A stretch of 64,000 nucleotides of DNA, from assembly GCF_013694095.1 (NCBI RefSeq), contig NZ_JACEFB010000006.1, forward strand, positions 62,001-126,000, written 5' to 3'. Origin of the DNA: Thermogemmata fonticola. GTDB taxonomy: Bacteria; Planctomycetota; Planctomycetia; Gemmatales; Gemmataceae. This document shows positions 19,133 through 27,141 of the stretch, one piece after another. The notes below the pieces were generated by a model that did not search any database, was not told the origin of the DNA, and saw nothing but the letters and a program-made list of their open reading frames with translations. The number at the start of each line of letters is the position of its first letter. Within the stretch, counting starts at the first letter, position 1. Made by a program: the position numbers and the translations under genes.

Positions 19133-19182
19133 AGGCACGAGATTCGGCGCGGGGACTCGCAACCCGCGCTAGTCTCGTGCCT
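19133..19182. repeat. Two-tier hairpin A with GACTCGCAA loop
   Basis: Outer stem AGGCACGAGA / TCTCGTGCCT (10 perfect pairs), internal loop TTCG/TAG, inner stem GCGCGGG / CCCGCGC (7 pairs), terminal loop GACTCGCAA at 19154-19162. It lies 125 nt downstream of the queG stop. It shares its loop exactly with hairpin B while the stems differ. It could be a REP-like element, a processing site or part of an RNA; no U-run follows. Confidence 0.75.
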
Positions 19183-19200
19183 GAGAGAAAGGAATTTTGG

Positions 19201-19237
19201 TCGTTGGGAGCCGGGACTCGCAACCGGCTGAAAACGA
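19201..19237. repeat. Two-tier hairpin B with GACTCGCAA loop
   Basis: Outer stem TCGTT / AACGA, internal loop GGG/GAA, inner stem AGCCGG / CCGGCT, terminal loop GACTCGCAA at 19215-19223. The outer stem extends by wobble pairs on both sides. Same architecture and same 9-nt loop as hairpin A, 18 nt downstream of it. On the minus strand the loop reads TTGCGAGTC, close to a tRNA T-loop with one extra G. Confidence 0.72.
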
Positions 19238-19400
19238 TTATTGCAGGAGGCGTGCCAAATGGGTCTTGGATATCGAATCCACTCCTTCTAAAATTACATA
19301 ACATCCTGGAATATAACACTTTATATCGATCGAAGTCCTGACAAATGTGAACGAGATCGATTTGGTAACCCCCTTTCTGCTTCGGGCGCCAGATTCTGTC

Positions 19401-19417
19401 TGTTGCATTATGCAACA
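19401..19417. promoter_or_regulatory. 17-bp palindrome, possible operator
   Basis: TGTTGCAT-T-ATGCAACA, perfect 8-bp arms around a single T. The dyad with one central base is typical of a dimeric repressor site. No divergent promoter or adjacent regulator is visible, so the bound factor is unknown and chance cannot be excluded. Confidence 0.35.
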
Positions 19418-19666
19418 CCGTCGTGTTCAATTCCGCAGGCCGTAGAAGGCCAGAGTTGAAAAGCACCTGAGGAAGGAGGTGTCCGAAAACATGAATCGAA
19501 TGTTCAGAGTCTGAGTAAAACTCTACCTGTTTTTCCTCGGTTCATCTCATGCAATCGAATTGTTCGTCGCGGAAAGGGGCAATAGGGGTTGGACACCGAT
19601 GAACGGCGTGAGTGGGATTGGGGCGCAGAAACTCTCCTTAGCAAGGAAGGAAGGTGACGGGATAGT

Positions 19667-19739
19667 GCGCGCTACTGGACTCGAACCAGTGACCTCCACA
19701 ATGTCAATGTGGCACTCTAACCAACTGAGCTAAGCGCGC
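19667..19739 (-). tRNA. tRNA-Val (anticodon GAC)
   Basis: Full cloverleaf on the minus strand: acceptor GCGCGCT/AGCGCGC, D arm with GCTCAGTTGGTTAGAGT, anticodon stem CCACA/TGTGG with loop TTGACAT giving anticodon GAC (reads GUC/GUU valine codons), variable loop AGGTC, and T arm ACTGG-TTCGAGT-CCAGT. The 3' CCA is not encoded. 73 nt, no intron. Confidence 0.95.
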
Positions 19740-19752
19740 AAGCTAGAAGTAT

Positions 19753-19780
19753 TGTTTACAGCTGGGGCTTTCCTAGTCAA
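19753..19780 (-). promoter_or_regulatory. Candidate promoter of tRNA-Val
   Basis: On the minus strand TTGACT (19780-19775) and TAAACA (19758-19753) are separated by 16 nt, and the -10-like hexamer lies 13 nt before the tRNA 5' end. The -35 matches the sigma-70 consensus in 5 of 6 positions; the -10 is weaker. Confidence 0.4.
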
Positions 19781-19848
19781 GAGCGCGGCTTTCCGATCAA
19801 GCGGGCAAGGAGCGAGTTGCCGGAATCTAGAACATGCCGGTGAACGGG

Positions 19849-21036
19849 TTACTTTTTGCCTAGGCAATAAAGGACGCCCCGGTCTGTTCCCACGCATAGG
19901 CAGTCGGAACCAATTCCAGCCGAGGATGTGATTGGGGCATCGAGCAGAATCTCCTGAAGTTTCTGCCCAGTTTTCAGGTCCAAAACGTAAAAATGGCCAT
20001 CACGCGAAAGACAGCCGACGTAGACTTTATCCGCGGCGATGACCGGGGAAGCATCAACATGCCCTTCCGTGGCGAAATCCCACAACTTTTTGCCCGTTGT
20101 GATGTCTAAGGCATAAACTTTCCGGTCACGACTGCCTGCCACCACGATGTTTTGAGCGACAGCGGGCGAGGAGTAAAACGGCATAGCCCGGCGTGGTGGC
20201 TCGAAAGTCCAGAGTTTGTCCCGCTTTTGGATGTCCGCAACGACAATCTGATGGGAAATCATAGTGACAATCAGGCGATTGCCAACGACGGCGGGAGTGG
20301 AGACGGTTTCGCCCCCCAATGCAATAGACCCGATTTCCTTGCCCGTTCGCAGATCCACAATGTGGACGACCCCATCACTGCATCCCGTCGCAAAAGCCCG
20401 GTGATCATGAATAGGTGCGGCGGCGTTAATGGGGCCGTCAATCGACACGCTCCAGATTTTTTTCCCTTCGCTGTTGAGACAATAGAGTTGGGAATCGTGT
20501 GCTCCGAAAATGATGTGATCGTTGTAGATATTGGCTGCCGCGTGGATTTCCCCATCAGCCGCAAATTTCCAGCGAATTTTGCCAGTGGTTGCATCGAGGC
20601 AGTAAAAGGTTCCCTCAAGATCGCCGATGAAAACCAAGTTCTTATGCACGGTCGGAGCAGCCTTCATGGGTCCCAAGCGGGTTTTCCAGAGCAGCTTGCC
20701 TGTCGGGAGTTCCAGGGCATATAAGTGCTTGTCCAATGAGGCGACAAAGACCTGTTGGCCGACGATCGCGGGTGCCCCTTCGATGGCATCCCCCGTGCGA
20801 AATTGCCAGCGTTCCTCCAGGGGATGGGGAAGCGCATGGGCGACGGCTCCAGTCATCGCGGGATTACCCCGAAAGTAGCTCCAATCTGCGACCGCCGTCA
20901 ACGCGCAGAAAAGGGTGGAAATGAGAACGAAGAGAGCAGCAGACAGTAGCCGTTGCCAGGTGTTTACCAAGCCGCTTCGTAAACGCGCAGTAAATCGTTT
21001 TCGGTAACGGGTCGGGGGTTGAAGCGTGCAGTCCAT
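19849..21036 (-). CDS. Exported PQQ-like beta-propeller repeat protein
   Basis: About 395 aa. A basic N-terminus and a hydrophobic segment (LLSAALFVLISTLFCALTAVA) form a signal peptide, then WSYFRGNPAMTG and a run of propeller blades: repeated units of the form DGKxYALDxxTGKxxW (for example HLYALELPTGKLLWKTRLG, TFYCLDATTGKIRWKFAADG, KVYALDITTGKKLWDFATEG). Such proteins resemble PQQ dehydrogenases and BamB but usually lack the cofactor site. ATG 21036 was chosen since GGAGGAGG lies 10 nt upstream; it overlaps the alcohol dehydrogenase gene by 73 nt. A TTG at 20970 would start just at the signal peptide. Last gene of the reductive cluster. Confidence 0.82.
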   Translation of the reverse strand: MDCTLQPPTRYRKRFTARLRSGLVNTWQRLLSAALFVLISTLFCALTAVADWSYFRGNPAMTGAVAHALPHPLEERWQFRTGDAIEGAPAIVGQQVFVASLDKHLYALELPTGKLLWKTRLGPMKAAPTVHKNLVFIGDLEGTFYCLDATTGKIRWKFAADGEIHAAANIYNDHIIFGAHDSQLYCLNSEGKKIWSVSIDGPINAAAPIHDHRAFATGCSDGVVHIVDLRTGKEIGSIALGGETVSTPAVVGNRLIVTMISHQIVVADIQKRDKLWTFEPPRRAMPFYSSPAVAQNIVVAGSRDRKVYALDITTGKKLWDFATEGHVDASPVIAADKVYVGCLSRDGHFYVLDLKTGQKLQEILLDAPITSSAGIGSDCLCVGTDRGVLYCLGKK

Positions 21037-22169
21037 TGTTGGTGCGCCTCCTCCGCAAGCAAAGGTAGGATAGTCCGGCTCACACCACAATCCCGCAGGC
21101 TTTGCGGGAGTCCTGCCGCCTGGGTGAAGCGAAGGGTGCGTTCTACTAGCTGATCCGTTGCCCGTTGCTTTCCGCCGTATTCGTGAGCCAAAAGCTCCGC
21201 ATACAACGGTTCCACCCACTCGCCGTTGAAACGAATCACGTGAGGTAGCATGATGCCAATCGCCACTCCGTGGGTTATACCGTAATGCGCGGTCAACGGA
21301 TTGGCGCAACTATGGCAGATACCCAACATGCTGTTCTCAATTGCCATGCCAGCTAAATGGGCGCCGAGAAGCATGTTCCAGCGTGCCGGCAAGTGACGGG
21401 GTTCCCGCAGGACGGTCTCAAAGTGCTGGGACAGCAAATGCCAAGCCGTGCGCGACAGCATTTGGGAGAAAGCATTCCGCCGCGTGCAAACAAAAGACTC
21501 CACAGCGTGGGCGATTGCGTCGATGCCAGTGGCAGCGGTCACCTGCTGTGGCTGCGTGAGCGTTAGTTCAGGGTCGAGCAGAACGATTCGGAAAGCAGCC
21601 TTGCGATCACCGCATGCCATCTTCAGATGCGTTTTTTCATCGGTGATCAGGGCGTAGCTCTGGGCTTCGCTGCCAGTTCCTGCGGTGGTAGGAACACCGA
21701 TCGAGGGGAGCATAGGGCGGCTGGCCTTGCCAAAACCCTTGTAATCACTCATGCGACCGCCATTGGTCAGCAGGAAGTTGATCCCTTTGGCACAGTCCAT
21801 CGCGCTGCCCCCTCCCACAGCGACGATGCAATCGATCTGGTGGGAACGAGCAAACTCTGTGCCGGCTTCCACTTCGCGTTCGGTTGGGTTTTCCTTGACC
21901 CCATCGAACAACGCCACTTTCAAACCTGCCGCTTCCAGGATGGCTTGGGCACGTTGGGGGTGACCGGCCTGTTCCAGCCCTGGATCCGTGACCAATAGAA
22001 CGCGCTGGCCTCCAAGCGACTGAACCGCTTCGTCCAGACGTTGCAACACTCCTGGTCCAGCAATCACACGGTTAAGAGGCTGGAAGTCGAAAGGAAGGAG
22101 CTGTTCTCCGGCTATGCTGTCCCAAGCGGGGGGCGGCGCTGCCAAGGCTACGCCGCTGCGTGCACTCAT
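20964..22169 (-). CDS. Iron-containing alcohol dehydrogenase
   Basis: 401-aa group III NAD(P)-dependent alcohol dehydrogenase. The nucleotide site is IVAVGGGSAMDCAKGINFLL, and GVPTTAGTGSE is the conserved central motif. The metal is bound by GIDAIAHAVES (Asp and His) and by the two His of CHSCANPLTAHYGITHGVAIGIMLPHV. The N-terminus has about 20 extra residues. GGAG lies 10 nt upstream of ATG 22169. It follows the aldehyde dehydrogenase gene by 49 nt and overlaps the propeller gene, so the natural reading is aldehyde-to-alcohol reduction as the final step of this cluster. Confidence 0.92.
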   Translation of the reverse strand: MSARSGVALAAPPPAWDSIAGEQLLPFDFQPLNRVIAGPGVLQRLDEAVQSLGGQRVLLVTDPGLEQAGHPQRAQAILEAAGLKVALFDGVKENPTEREVEAGTEFARSHQIDCIVAVGGGSAMDCAKGINFLLTNGGRMSDYKGFGKASRPMLPSIGVPTTAGTGSEAQSYALITDEKTHLKMACGDRKAAFRIVLLDPELTLTQPQQVTAATGIDAIAHAVESFVCTRRNAFSQMLSRTAWHLLSQHFETVLREPRHLPARWNMLLGAHLAGMAIENSMLGICHSCANPLTAHYGITHGVAIGIMLPHVIRFNGEWVEPLYAELLAHEYGGKQRATDQLVERTLRFTQAAGLPQSLRDCGVSRTILPLLAEEAHQQWTARFNPRPVTENDLLRVYEAAW

Positions 22170-22218
22170 GACGTGGGTCTCCGTGGATCCGGAACGGCAG
22201 GGGTCTTACCGGTTAGGG

Positions 22219-23652
22219 TCATACATGGACTGGTCCTTCAAACTGGAAAGCACGGGCACGAAACAGGAAGTCCACGATATTTCCCTCGTGCGGTTGGAGC
22301 CAATTCAGTTTGATGGTGGGGATGGGGCCAATGTTCAAACGGTCGATGTGGGTGGCATCCAGCAATGCACGCTGGAATTTCGGGTCTTCCGTGATCGCAG
22401 TGCACACCAGGGTAGGCCCAATTTTTTCCAGCATTTTTTCTTGGGGACATTGAACAACCGTACAGAAGGGGAACATATACTCCTTCTTGGCCATGGCCAC
22501 GTCCGGATGGTCACAATGAATGACGGTAGGACGGAGATAATCGCAGCGCTCTTTTTTGACGAGCCGCGGTCCATACTTGGGACCGGTCATGTCCGTGACT
22601 CCAGGTTCCTTGAGGGCATTGTCGATGTCAGCATTGACGGCATCTGCCTGGCCCGGAACCGTGAATGCTGCTAAGCCGGCTTGAGGATCATCGGGAGGCA
22701 GAGGTTGCACCGGTCCGATGCGGGCTGCAATCGCTTCGGCGATGGCACGGGTGTGGCGTGAAGCCCAAATCCCCGAGCAATTGATGCATCCCCGACCACT
22801 GTTGACATAAACGCTATCCACCATGAGGTCGAGATACTTTTCCCATTGATCAACCTTGTCGTCGCCCAGAAGGATTTTGCTAAAACCGGGGCCATGTGCC
22901 TGCACGCGCGGATTGCCCTTGTACTGCTCGACAGTGGCACTGCTCCCGAAGATTAGGCTTCTTTGGCAGCTATTGAGGACCGCCGCCCCAATATCTCCAA
23001 GGCCGGGATAGATGGAGATAGCCTGCTTGGGAATCCCCGCAGCCGTAAAGGCGGCAAACATGCGATAGGGCGTCCATGGTTCTTGGGGACCTGGTTTGAG
23101 AACCAAGCCCACTTGCAGCGGAATGATCGGTAGCCACAGAGTGTGCACGCCTGGAGAATTTGAGGGCAGCACCAGTCCTAAGACAGGGGATTGACACTGA
23201 TAACTGACGGGGACGCCGCGATGCTCGACGCCAAAACCTCGGCTGAGGATATTCAGGTCCAAGCCGCGAGTTAGGGAGTCGAGGATTTTGTCCATGTTGG
23301 TGAGGACAAAATGATTTTTTTCCATGTTAAAGCGGCACATATGCTCGGGCAAGCCAGTCGTAGCGGACTGCATGCGGACGAACTGCTCCGGCGTTTGAGT
23401 GCCATCACCGATGGGCAATTCGGCTTTGAGGTAGAGGTCTGCCGCTTTTTTGACCATTTGGAGCAGGTCCTGTATGGGAATTTGCCGCAGAACATCCCGC
23501 GCGCGTTGGGCATGGCGCATGTCTCGTTCGACCATGGCGGCATTGGCCCGGCCTACTTCCGCCAACACTTCTCCGGTCAGAAAGTGAACGACCTTATCGC
23601 TTTCCAGGCTTTCGTAAGGCTCACCCCAGCGGAGCACGGGGATGCGGATCAC
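22219..23652 (-). CDS. Aldehyde dehydrogenase superfamily protein, probably acyl-CoA/acyl reductase
   Basis: 477 aa. The catalytic Cys lies in YVNSGRGCINCSGIW; the cofactor-binding region includes VLGLVLPSNSPGVHTLWLPIIPLQVGLVLKPG and LIFGSSATVEQYKG. Where classical aldehyde dehydrogenases carry ELGGK with the general-base Glu, this protein has AHGPGFSK, so the Glu is absent. Loss of that residue is known from CoA-acylating aldehyde dehydrogenases and LuxC-type acyl reductases. GTG 23652 is supported by AAGGAG about 8 nt upstream. Between a LuxE-like adenylating enzyme and an alcohol dehydrogenase, a reductive role (acyl thioester to aldehyde) is the best reading. Confidence 0.85.
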   Translation of the reverse strand: MIRIPVLRWGEPYESLESDKVVHFLTGEVLAEVGRANAAMVERDMRHAQRARDVLRQIPIQDLLQMVKKAADLYLKAELPIGDGTQTPEQFVRMQSATTGLPEHMCRFNMEKNHFVLTNMDKILDSLTRGLDLNILSRGFGVEHRGVPVSYQCQSPVLGLVLPSNSPGVHTLWLPIIPLQVGLVLKPGPQEPWTPYRMFAAFTAAGIPKQAISIYPGLGDIGAAVLNSCQRSLIFGSSATVEQYKGNPRVQAHGPGFSKILLGDDKVDQWEKYLDLMVDSVYVNSGRGCINCSGIWASRHTRAIAEAIAARIGPVQPLPPDDPQAGLAAFTVPGQADAVNADIDNALKEPGVTDMTGPKYGPRLVKKERCDYLRPTVIHCDHPDVAMAKKEYMFPFCTVVQCPQEKMLEKIGPTLVCTAITEDPKFQRALLDATHIDRLNIGPIPTIKLNWLQPHEGNIVDFLFRARAFQFEGPVHV

Positions 23653-23863
23653 GGCTTGGTCTCCTTCAGAAATACAAGGTGAGAGAGAAAAAACTCACCG
23701 GGTGTTGAGATAACGGATGGCAGGTTCGTGCAAATTCCTTTATGTTTTTGCCATTCGACTGGTTGCAACTCTGGGTTGGACAGAGAACAGGCCAGCGTTA
23801 CAGGTATTGTAGCGTACAGCCGCAACGCAACAGCCTTACACCACGTTTGTTTCAGACGGTTTG

Positions 23864-24997
23864 TTAGTACACGCCTACTGTGGTTTGAGCCGCAATTTCG
23901 TGGAAAGGCCGGACACCACTGACACCGTCCCAAGGATACTTGAAACAGGGAGGCTCACGTTCGCCCTCATCGCGCTCCGGGAAGCGTGGGACGAAGAACT
24001 CCTTGGTCAAGGTGGTCAAAAGAACTCGTCCGGACTGGCCGTAAGGAACCAGCTTGTTGTAATCCTTGAAGTCCACTACTTCGACTACGGCCCGAGGCTG
24101 CGGGGCGTAGTAGGTGATTTTGTATTTGTCCTTCGCTGTGGGCATATCGGCGGCTGCCAATCCCATAAGGGTGTTGCCATAAGTGGGAGCAATGTAGATA
24201 TCCGGTCCCAGATATTCCTCAATCATGAAGCGGATCCATTGGGAAGTCATTTCTGTACCGCCGCAGAAGATGCCCGTGACTCCCATTTGCCGCAAGGTGG
24301 TACCTTGTTCTTCCAAACGCTTGCAGAGCGCATCGAGGAGTTTGGGCGTCGTAAACATACAGCGGATGTTATGGCCGGCGGTGAGGATGGTCATAGCTTG
24401 ATCGATGCAGTGGTCCTGGTAGGCTCGTAAGTGCTCCATCCAACCCTTTTTGATGAGTTTGACCACCCAACGGGGGTCCAAGTCGATGCAGAAGCAAATG
24501 CCGCCGCGGTACTGGCACAAATGTTCGACAGCCAAGCGGAGGCGGCGCGGTCCGGAGGGACCCAGCATCAACCAATTGGCTCCCTTGGGGAAATATTTTT
24601 CTGGAAGGGTATCCGAAAACATCTCGTAATCAATCCGGAAGTCGTCGCACACAACCCGGCTTTTCGGAATCCCCGTGGTGCCACCCGTTTCAAAGACGTA
24701 CCACGCCCGGTCTTTCATACCCTTGGGAATCCAGCGCTCCACCGGGCCGCCACGAAGCCATTCATCCTCGAAAAAGGGGAACTTCTTGATATCTTCCCAA
24801 CCCTGAATGTCTTTAAGAGGATCAAAATCAAAAGCTTTGGCCTTTTCCAGCCAGAAAGGAGTGCCCGTTTCTGGGGAGAAATGCCAACGCACAATCTCGC
24901 GCACATGGGCGTCGAGTTGGGCTTGGGCATTGCGGATGCGCTCTTCCAGAGTGGTGCCCGTGACCGGGGCAGGCTTTCCAGGGGTGTCGGGTAACAT
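23864..24997 (-). CDS. LuxE/PaaK-like adenylate-forming enzyme
   Basis: 377 aa, adenylate-forming superfamily without a full C-terminal AMP-binding subdomain, a size like LuxE acyl-protein synthetases rather than acyl-CoA ligases of about 430 aa or more. Motifs: WYVFETGGTTGIPKSRVV (phosphate-binding P-loop), ITGIFCGGTEMT-like VTGIFCGGTEMTSQW, PTYGNTLMG (adenine motif) and GQSGRVLLTTLTKEFFVPRFPERDEG near the end. It should activate a carboxylic acid as acyl-AMP and pass it to a thiol. ATG 24997 has AGGAG just upstream. It lies 211 nt before the aldehyde dehydrogenase. The substrate acid is unknown. Confidence 0.8.
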   Translation of the reverse strand: MLPDTPGKPAPVTGTTLEERIRNAQAQLDAHVREIVRWHFSPETGTPFWLEKAKAFDFDPLKDIQGWEDIKKFPFFEDEWLRGGPVERWIPKGMKDRAWYVFETGGTTGIPKSRVVCDDFRIDYEMFSDTLPEKYFPKGANWLMLGPSGPRRLRLAVEHLCQYRGGICFCIDLDPRWVVKLIKKGWMEHLRAYQDHCIDQAMTILTAGHNIRCMFTTPKLLDALCKRLEEQGTTLRQMGVTGIFCGGTEMTSQWIRFMIEEYLGPDIYIAPTYGNTLMGLAAADMPTAKDKYKITYYAPQPRAVVEVVDFKDYNKLVPYGQSGRVLLTTLTKEFFVPRFPERDEGEREPPCFKYPWDGVSGVRPFHEIAAQTTVGVY

Positions 24998-25229
24998 AGC
25001 TCCTCTCTCTACTTCGAGCAGAATCCATCAATTTTGGGGGTGATTTAGGGATTAATTGCGTATCTGGCGATCAGAGGTATGCGACACTTAGGCGGTTGGG
25101 AGTCAAGCCACTTAGGTGTCAAGTCCCACTGATGGCCGTGGATTACTCGTCTCATTTATAGTGTGGTCTGATAACTCATTGGCTAGGCATTGGGTGGCAG
25201 GTCGAGGATTCATCGCTCGTTAGGTCCTT

Positions 25230-27050
25230 TTAGTTCCCGCATTTGATCGCGTAGAGGGACTTTTCAGTCATCACATAAAGCACTCCGTTCGCAACGACTG
25301 GGGTGGAACGGATGTGCGTGTCGAACTCGATTTTCGCGAGCAAGTATTTATCGCTCACCTGCTTGCGAACAGCTAACATGGCCGCACGGGCTGCTTTGCG
25401 ATCGGTCAGATTTTGGGCTGCTGCGACTTCGTCATAAACCTCATGCTGCTTGAGGTGGCGGAAGATGAACAATTCTCCTTGATCGTTGGCCAGCAGGATT
25501 TTGCCATCCACGTAGTAGGGAGAACCCCAAATGGAAGCTTTAGTGTCGAAACTCCAGTAGTGCTTGCCGGTGTTGGCATCCAGGCAGTGGAGGAAGCCGG
25601 CGAGTTCGGAGATGTAAACGATGTCATCAACGACACATGCGGTTGACATAGTGCGTCCGAAGCGGAAGTCCCGTGGCGCCCACTTACGATCATCAACACC
25701 GCCGAATCGCCAGAGTTCATGAGAGTTGGGGTTGGGTTTTTCGCCAATTTTCTCTTTCCCTTCGGCATCTTTCATGCGAACTTCCAGGTATTTAGAAATA
25801 TCGCCACGGCTGTCTTTTTTCGGGGCAATGCAGAAGAAATGAGCAATGCCAGTCGTGTGTTCCGGGTCCTGCCCGACACCGATGTAGATGCGGTTCTTGT
25901 AAACGACAGGTGTTCCGATGAAATCATTGCGGGTGCCTGTTCCACCCAATTCATAGACGGCGTCTTTGGGGTTGCAGTCGAATTTCCAGAGTAGTTCGCC
26001 AGTTTCCGGCACAAAGCTGTATAGCCAGCCATCGCCTCCGGGAAAGATAACCTGACGAGTGCCATCGATATTGGCATAGACGGGGTTAGACCATTGACCA
26101 TGCATGATATTCTTTCCCGGTGCGTTGCTTTTCCAGAGGAGCTTCCCCGTCTTTTTGTCCAAGGCGATGAAACTGGGAGCTTCAGGGGAGGGGATGTTGA
26201 TGTGTCCTTCATCGACTCCGTTGGCTGTTACGATAAAGAGAATGTCGCCGACCAGAAGGGGCGAGCAAGCCGACATGTTATGCGGGAACACGTTTAGTTC
26301 CTTGATCATGTCGTATTCCCAGAGAATGTCGGCATCCGTGGGGGAGTCGTAGTCGATCTGCTTGCCGGTTTTGGGGTCGATCCCTCGCAGGGGTCGGCCT
26401 TGCAGGCCGTTGGCCATTCCTTGCAGGTCTGCACACACAACGGTGCAGCGGTTGGAGACGTAGTAAACACGATCCCCTTCGACCACGGGGGTTGAACAGA
26501 GACCTTCCTTTGGCCAGTCGTTGACCTGCCCGCTAGGCAGTTTGTCGTGCACCGCTTGCCAGAGGAATTTGCCGGTCTGGGCGTCAAAGCACATGAGAAT
26601 CCCCTTATCCGCCGGCTCACCATTTTTGTCGGTATCGCGAGGATTGCGAGGGGACTCGTTATTGGTTCCGACCAGGACACGGCCATTGACTACAATTGGT
26701 CCCCCATAAGCCCGGCTGCCCAATTGGGCTTTCCAAAGCAGTCGTGGGCCTTCGGGATCAAAGTTGTCGGGTACTCCTTTCTCCCGAAGGTTGACCATGT
26801 TGCGATGGATCGTACCACCGAACATGACATGATCGCCGGGTCCGACATTTACCGGCCTGAGGGACTCACCTGGAGCAGATGGTGAATCTGCTGGAGCTGG
26901 TTCCGGAAGAGTTTCTAACCGGCTCGAGAGTGGAATTGCATCGGAAGGGGTGGCCTTCAAACGGTGTATCGCGACCGTGGCCGCTACAAGGCTGAAGCTG
27001 GTCGTGGCGAACAAAGCAATCCGGGCAAACCAAGGCAGGTGTGGCATCAT
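25230..27050 (-). CDS. Large PQQ-like beta-propeller protein, membrane-anchored or exported
   Basis: About 606 aa. N-terminal hydrophobic segment (FARIALFATTSFSLVAATVAI) is a signal anchor, followed by a Pro-rich linker and then propeller blades: GILMCFDAQTGKFLWQAVHD, SFIALDKKTGKLLWKSNAPG, WLYSFVPETGELLWKFDCN, FLHCLDANTGKHYWSF, and a last blade ending in LYVMTEKSLYAIK. HMSACSPLLVGDILFIVTANGVDEGH resembles dehydrogenase-type quinoprotein blades, but I cannot assign PQQ ligands. Start set at the ATG-ATG at 27050; a TTG further upstream is unlikely. Second in a pair of propeller genes with the 790-aa protein. Confidence 0.83.
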   Translation of the reverse strand: MMPHLPWFARIALFATTSFSLVAATVAIHRLKATPSDAIPLSSRLETLPEPAPADSPSAPGESLRPVNVGPGDHVMFGGTIHRNMVNLREKGVPDNFDPEGPRLLWKAQLGSRAYGGPIVVNGRVLVGTNNESPRNPRDTDKNGEPADKGILMCFDAQTGKFLWQAVHDKLPSGQVNDWPKEGLCSTPVVEGDRVYYVSNRCTVVCADLQGMANGLQGRPLRGIDPKTGKQIDYDSPTDADILWEYDMIKELNVFPHNMSACSPLLVGDILFIVTANGVDEGHINIPSPEAPSFIALDKKTGKLLWKSNAPGKNIMHGQWSNPVYANIDGTRQVIFPGGDGWLYSFVPETGELLWKFDCNPKDAVYELGGTGTRNDFIGTPVVYKNRIYIGVGQDPEHTTGIAHFFCIAPKKDSRGDISKYLEVRMKDAEGKEKIGEKPNPNSHELWRFGGVDDRKWAPRDFRFGRTMSTACVVDDIVYISELAGFLHCLDANTGKHYWSFDTKASIWGSPYYVDGKILLANDQGELFIFRHLKQHEVYDEVAAAQNLTDRKAARAAMLAVRKQVSDKYLLAKIEFDTHIRSTPVVANGVLYVMTEKSLYAIKCGN

Positions 27051-27141
27051 CGGGTTTCTCTCTATCAAGATTGTGCAACTCAGGGTTAATCATCACCCAC
27101 AATCATTAGCTTATTCTTTTCAGAGTCGGGTAGGGTGTTTT

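Larger units (their letters stand above)
19008..19666. other. Gene-free stretch between queG and tRNA-Val with structured elements
   Basis: 659 nt without a convincing gene. It holds two same-loop hairpins (19133-19182 and 19201-19237), a 17-bp palindrome (19401-19417), and two strong Shine-Dalgarno-like sequences followed by frames of only 10 and 7 codons (19259-19291, 19491-19514). A small AGAGT/ACTCT hairpin follows at about 19505-19523. No known ncRNA family was recognised. Confidence 0.55.

Noticed and set aside
19133-19237. Degenerate tRNA fragments, because the minus-strand loop resembles a T-loop
   Set aside because: No D arm, anticodon arm or acceptor stem is present and the loop has one extra base; the repeat-hairpin reading is simpler.
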